The position numbers and the translations under genes were made by a program. DNA of 64,000 nt, from NCBI RefSeq assembly GCF_002564005.1, contig NZ_PDJG01000001.1:1-64000 (forward strand), in the 5' to 3' direction. Source of the DNA: Sanguibacter antarcticus. Lineage in GTDB: Bacteria > Actinomycetota > Actinomycetes > Actinomycetales > Cellulomonadaceae. The notes under the pieces were generated by a model. That model did not search any database. It was not told where the DNA came from and saw only the letters and a program-made list of their open reading frames with translations. This document shows positions 62,521 to 64,000 of the stretch, in pieces (position 1 is the stretch's first letter; every line of letters begins with the position of its first letter).

Positions 62521-63456
62521 GTGACGGTTCAGGACACAGCGCGGAGCAGTGCGCGCAGACAACGCTCAGGCCAGCCAGAGGCCTACGACTTCCGACGCCC
62601 GATGACGCTCGCCCGCGAGCACGGACGAGTCTTCGAGATGGCCTTTGAGACCTTCGCCCGCCAGTGGGGCACCCAGCTCACCTCGCGGCTGCGCGTCATG
62701 GTGGGGGCGACCCTCGACGGCGTCGAGATGATCTCCTACGACGAGTACGTCCGCAGGCTCCCCACCCACACGACCATGGTCCTGTGCAGCGTCGAGCAGA
62801 CGCGAGCGACCGCAGTGCTCCAGATCCCCAGCGACACGTCGCTCCTGTGGATCGACTACGTGCTCGGCGGCCCGGGCCTCGCCCGTGAAGAAGCCCCCCG
62901 CGAGCTCACCGAGATCGAGACGACCCTCATCACCGACATGCTCTCGAGCGCGCTCGCGGACCTGCGCTACGCCTTCGCTGCTGTCGTCCCGCTCGACGTG
63001 CGGGTGCGGTCCATCCAGTACAACCCCCAGTTCGTCCAGGCCGTCCCGGCCTCCGAAGCCGTGCTCGTCGCGACCTTCACCCTGCTCATGGGGGAGAACT
63101 CCACGACGACGACGCTCATGCTCCCGGCCGACGTGCTCCTCGCCCCGATGCGGGCCGGAGAGGGCGCGGACACCCGCAGCGCAGCCGAGCTCCAGAGCCA
63201 CGCGACCGCCCGCGCGACCGTGCTCCGCACGGTCCAGACCGTGCCGGTCGACGTGTCGGTCCGGATGACCCCCTTGACGATCCACCCGCGCGACGTCATC
63301 CACCTCGCCGTCGGTGAGGTCATCCTGCTCAACCATCCTGTGTCCCGCCCGCTCGAGGTCGTCGTGGACGACCGCGTCATGGCGCGCGGAGTAGCGGGCA
63401 ACAACGGACGTCAACTGGCCTGCAAGGTCGTACACGCTGAGGAGAACGAACGATGA
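62521..63456 (+). CDS. fliM: Flagellar motor switch protein FliM
   Basis: FliM is the C-ring protein that receives the chemotaxis signal. The 311 residues from GTG 62521 have the middle domain (YDFRRPMTLAREHGRVFEMA, FETFARQWGTQLTSRLRVMV) and a C-terminal SpoA domain (VPVDVSVRMTPLTIHPRDVI, HLAVGEVILLNHPVSRPLEV). In-frame ATGs upstream (62416, 62467, 62509) fall before or inside the promoter motif, so they are less likely. The usual N-terminal CheY-binding LSQ-x-EIDALL motif is not seen. The stop overlaps fliN (ATGA). Confidence 0.92.
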   Translation: MTVQDTARSSARRQRSGQPEAYDFRRPMTLAREHGRVFEMAFETFARQWGTQLTSRLRVMVGATLDGVEMISYDEYVRRLPTHTTMVLCSVEQTRATAVLQIPSDTSLLWIDYVLGGPGLAREEAPRELTEIETTLITDMLSSALADLRYAFAAVVPLDVRVRSIQYNPQFVQAVPASEAVLVATFTLLMGENSTTTTLMLPADVLLAPMRAGEGADTRSAAELQSHATARATVLRTVQTVPVDVSVRMTPLTIHPRDVIHLAVGEVILLNHPVSRPLEVVVDDRVMARGVAGNNGRQLACKVVHAEENER

Positions 63457-64000
63457 ACACCCCCGGAGCAGGAACCGACCAGTCACTGGCGCAGGACGCT
63501 GCTGACGCCCTCGCTCTCCTCATCCCGTCTGAGGTCCCGCTCGTCGCGGTCCCGCGCTCTGCGGGTACCGGGCCGGCCCCGGACCAGGAGACCGTCTCGG
63601 CCGCGTTCGTCGGCGGCCGCAGCGCGGAGCTCATCCTCGCGGCCGGATCAGCGATCGGCGAGGCCCTCGCGGGCGCCGGCGCGCTCGTCTCGGTCGCTGA
63701 CGCCCTGCGCCCGGCGCTCGAGGCCGCAGCAGCGACTCTCGGCGAAGGCGTGCTCGGTGCTGCCGAGACCCGCGATGCCGGTACGGCGTTCGACGACGAC
63801 GACGTCCTCCTCTTCGCCCTCGAGGGCGCCGGCGAGGTCCGCGGCTGGTTCGGTCTCCGCCTGCGCCCCGACCTCTCGAAGGCGTCTCCCGCCGCGACCG
63901 GACGCTCGGGGTCGTCACCGGACAACCTCCGCCTCCTCTACGACGTCGAGATGACGCTCACCGCCGAGATCGGCCGCGCCAAGCTGCCGGTCCGCCAGGT
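63453..64000 (+). CDS. fliN: Flagellar motor switch protein FliN, cut by the window edge
   Basis: From ATG 63453 the frame stays open to the end of the window. The first 150 residues form a CheC/FliY-like N-terminal region (LALLIPSEVPLVAVPRSAGT, SVADALRPALEAAAATLGEG). The typical FliN SpoA domain then begins with NLRLLYDVEMTLTAEIGRAK. This two-part layout is longer than the minimal FliN and resembles FliY. It builds the C ring with FliM and FliG. Confidence 0.9.
   Translation, partial: MNTPGAGTDQSLAQDAADALALLIPSEVPLVAVPRSAGTGPAPDQETVSAAFVGGRSAELILAAGSAIGEALAGAGALVSVADALRPALEAAAATLGEGVLGAAETRDAGTAFDDDDVLLFALEGAGEVRGWFGLRLRPDLSKASPAATGRSGSSPDNLRLLYDVEMTLTAEIGRAKLPVRQ

Overview
The window is high-GC actinobacterial DNA. 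Gene density, GTG starts, ATGA overlaps, the ureABCFGD order without ureE, a WXG100 gene, DUF3027, DUF4031 and a complete flagellar region together suggest a motile member of the Micrococcales, perhaps Cellulomonadaceae, Sanguibacteraceae or Promicromonosporaceae. That placement is inference from gene content, not a database match.

Region 1 (1-5.6 kb) is an eroded, accessory stretch. It holds a frameshifted alpha/beta hydrolase running off the left edge, a frameshifted GNAT acetyltransferase, three small membrane proteins (one SdpI-like) and two dead insertion sequences. The IS5-like element sits in the 3' end of the SdpI-like gene and supplies its last codons. The other element is IS30-like. 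The DNA at 2.3-3.2 kb looks clearly lower in GC than the rest.

Region 2 (5.8-16.6 kb) is one nitrogen and nickel unit: the urea ABC transporter urtABCDE, urease ureABC, accessory genes ureF, ureG and ureD, and a fused NikMN/CbiMN nickel transport component. urtB carries an apparent one-base frameshift. A DUF4031 gene converges on the end of this unit.

Region 3 (16.9-31.2 kb, mostly minus strand) begins with an intact IS481 element whose CTAG target provides two stop codons. It continues with a WXG100 protein, an HD-family phosphohydrolase, an OmpR-type two-component pair, a NYN-domain protein, PspA, a TPM-domain protein, an XPB-type helicase with its partner, and an AbiEi/DUF559-like gene. 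That last gene is bracketed by two copies of a long palindrome and GC-rich tandem repeats.

Region 4 (31.9-37.8 kb) has a cspA-DUF3027-sacsin/Hsp90-like ATPase operon, convergent with a degenerate EAL-HDOD gene.

Region 5 (37.9-64 kb) is the flagellar region: fliW-flgL-flgK-flgN on the minus strand, then on the plus strand fliA, a glycosyltransferase, three tandem flagellin genes, fliD, fliS, an unnamed gene, flgB-flgC-fliE-fliF-fliG-fliH-fliI-fliJ, an NlpC/P60 gene, fliK-flgD-flgE, flbD-motA-motB-fliL and fliM-fliN (fliN cut by the window edge). A shared motif, CTCAT-N15/16-CCGATA or a close variant, precedes at least nine flagellar transcription units and reads as the local FliA promoter.
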